Shown here: in pieces, positions 29,869 through 31,031 of the stretch | Numbering within the stretch: the stretch's first letter is position 1 | Layout: each line of letters opens with the position of its first letter | Origin: Diaporthe sp. PMI_573 | Lineage: Eukaryota; Ascomycota; Sordariomycetes; Diaporthales; Diaporthaceae | Assembly: GCA_021399435.1 (NCBI GenBank) | Contig: JAJTUP010000192.1 | Span: forward strand, 1 to 31,031 | Direction: 5' to 3' | DNA length: 31,031 bases | The notes under the pieces: generated by a model | Told to the model about the DNA's origin: nothing | Database searches by the model: none | Seen by the model: only the letters and a program-made list of their open reading frames with translations | Position numbers and translations under genes: made by a program

Positions 29869-29885
29869 TTGGGATTTCACGGAGG

Positions 29886-30005
29886 CGAATCCATTTTAAT
29901 CCATCCATTCTGGATAGGATGGATCCATTCCACTGGCAAAATACTACGTCCAAGCGTCAATCCATTACACTTGACCTGGGAGTGGATGTAATGGATTGAT
30001 TGCGA
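29886..30005. repeat. ATCCATT/AATGGAT subterminal repeats, probable end of hAT D
   Basis: Within 120 bp after the transposase stop, ATCCAT occurs repeatedly in both orientations (for example at 29889, 29899, 29930 and 29969, with AATGGAT near 29991). Dense short repeats directly outside a hAT gene resemble its subterminal binding sites. The outer terminal repeat and target duplication are not defined because the other end is missing. Confidence 0.55.
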
Positions 30006-30009
30006 GGCC

Positions 30010-30294
30010 TGTTCCTAGCTGCCCCTTAGAAACATCGTCATAGGATAGGAGCGCGACATCATCTGCATGTATCAATCCGCCACATCCTCTGCATAATATA
30101 CCTGTTGGAATATCTATTATTCCTATAATATATAGATAAACGCTATATATAAGCGGCTCCTCGCCCACTATAGCAAGTGGTCGATAGCTAAGAAGCGAAG
30201 CTCCATTGTTAACAATATCGAGGCCAGCATGGTCAAGACTTGCCTTTATATCCCCTTTTACTTCTTGGCGGTCAAGCTCTACCACCCCATTCAT
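30010..30294 (-). pseudogene. Possible reverse-transcriptase relic (weak)
   Basis: A minus frame contains PLIYSVYLYIIGIIDI, then GCGGLIHADDVALLSYDD. The second part resembles the RT motif C neighbourhood (YADDVALLS), with His in place of Tyr. This is the only support. The rest of the frame is short and has no other RT motif, so chance similarity remains possible. Confidence 0.3.
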
Positions 30295-30310
30295 AATCCT
30301 CCCTTCACAA

Positions 30311-30760
30311 TCAAGTTACCGCCCGGCCATGTAGACCTCTGGATTGGCGTATGATGGCATAGACTTCGTAGTCCTCTAAGTCGTACGCATTGTTCCCTCG
30401 CAGGGGGCGCTTGCATTTGAATGTCGAAAGAACGAATACTGGGTTATGGGGCTGGCGTTTGAGCATTGCAATAAGCTCCTTGCGATAGCGCTCATGGATA
30501 CCTTGCCCGCGAAGGAACCATTCCGGCCCAGAGAAGAAGAGCAACGCATTTAGCATGCCGGTAATGAGACCACTCAGCCTAGGAAAGCAGGGCCTGCAGT
30601 ACAGGTGTTTCGAGTAGGCAGCGGTGAGTATAGCCGATGCCATGGTGAAAGCAGCTATAATCAAGACTAGTAGTGGAGCCCTTGCTAAGCACATCAGGCA
30701 CAAATGAGGCACCGGATATGTTATATGTAAGGAGAGCCATAATGAGTATGTGGCGATCAT
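30311..30760 (-). CDS. Hypothetical membrane protein, 149 aa
   Basis: An ATG at 30760 opens a frame with a hydrophobic N-terminus (YSLWLSLHITYPVPHLCLMC), a strong membrane segment (LLVLIIAAFTMASAILTAAY) and a third hydrophobic stretch (SGLITGMLNALLFFSG). A basic, polar C-terminal half follows (ERYRKELIAMLKRQPHNP). A two- or three-pass membrane protein or the first exon of a larger gene is plausible, since the frame ends near a GTAACT that could be a donor. No family is recognised. Confidence 0.4.
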   Translation of the reverse strand: MIATYSLWLSLHITYPVPHLCLMCLARAPLLVLIIAAFTMASAILTAAYSKHLYCRPCFPRLSGLITGMLNALLFFSGPEWFLRGQGIHERYRKELIAMLKRQPHNPVFVLSTFKCKRPLRGNNAYDLEDYEVYAIIRQSRGLHGRAVT

Positions 30761-30870
30761 TTAGGATATGGAAACAGGTAATTTACCAGGCATGGAGACG
30801 GCTTCGTTTTATATGTACTCTATAACGACCTTCTTAAATAGTTTTCTAATAGACTGATTCAAAGATCACC

Positions 30871-31020
30871 ATGGGGCAAAGGACATGGCGACCGGTCAGT
30901 CCGGTTCGTCCAGAAGAACGCGACAAGTCGCCGAACGATTGGGTCACAGCGCACGAACGCGCCTTCCAAGGGGTGCATCCTTCGGACCGCGGCATTATGT
31001 TGTATGTTCCAAAGTGGTGA
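30871..31020 (+). CDS. Small ORF of 49 aa, uncertain
   Basis: The ATG sits in a good initiation context (CACCATGGGG). The frame encodes a Pro/Arg/Asp-rich peptide beginning MGQRTWRPVSPVRPEERD and ends at a TGA at 31018-31020. It is more GC-rich than its surroundings. It may be a first exon of a gene that continues past the window edge. Confidence 0.3.
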   Translation: MGQRTWRPVSPVRPEERDKSPNDWVTAHERAFQGVHPSDRGIMLYVPKW

Positions 31021-31031
31021 CAGGGTTCGCA

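Noticed and set aside
30010..30294. A confident reverse-transcriptase gene
   Set aside because: Only an ADDVALLS-like string supports it and the preceding Tyr is His; kept only as a weak relic.

Overview
This looks like nuclear DNA of a filamentous ascomycete, most likely a Sordariomycete-type mould (inference). The genes carry short 48-120 bp GT-AG introns with CTRAY branch sites. The window also holds a Tad1-type LINE, several hAT transposons, a fungal NOD-like receptor, a Zn2Cys6 regulator and a fungal GH27 enzyme. It is an accessory, transposon-rich region: about half is mobile-element DNA, and several host genes are broken or truncated.

Layout. 1-3.9 kb: a degenerate Tad1-like LINE on the minus strand, running off the left edge. 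4.6-8.6 kb: a divergent two-gene cluster. The minus gene encodes a 905-aa NB-ARC/TPR NOD-like receptor whose first 31 residues are an amyloid-type motif. The plus gene encodes a HeLo-like cell-death effector ending in a matching motif. The pair lies between ~120-bp inverted repeats (4072-4192 and 9125-9247). 8.6-10.6 kb: AT-rich DNA with no convincing gene. 10.7-13.9 kb: a complete three-exon M16 metallopeptidase (Ste23/insulysin type) on the minus strand. 14.1-17.95 kb: an old hAT remnant split by a second, nearly complete hAT. 18.5-21.7 kb: a four-exon Zn2Cys6 transcription factor with two identical palindromes upstream. 22.2-23.3 kb: the 5' two thirds of a secreted GH27 alpha-galactosidase, cut off by a third hAT (23.3-26.3 kb). 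26.3-31 kb: orphan reading frames, a fragment of a second M16 peptidase, another hAT C-terminal fragment and a possible membrane protein.

The most interesting system is the receptor/effector pair. In known fungal amyloid signalling (HET-s/NWD2 and sigma-type systems), ligand binding to the receptor repeats is thought to assemble the N-terminal motif into an amyloid seed. The seed templates the same fold on the effector C-terminus and triggers membrane-active cell death. Here the receptor looks intact, with strongly homogenised TPR repeats. The effector frame is broken exactly at its predicted intron, so the pair may have been silenced in this strain or may use unusual splicing. Gene structures were derived by hand from splice-site logic and reading frame; none is supported by transcripts.
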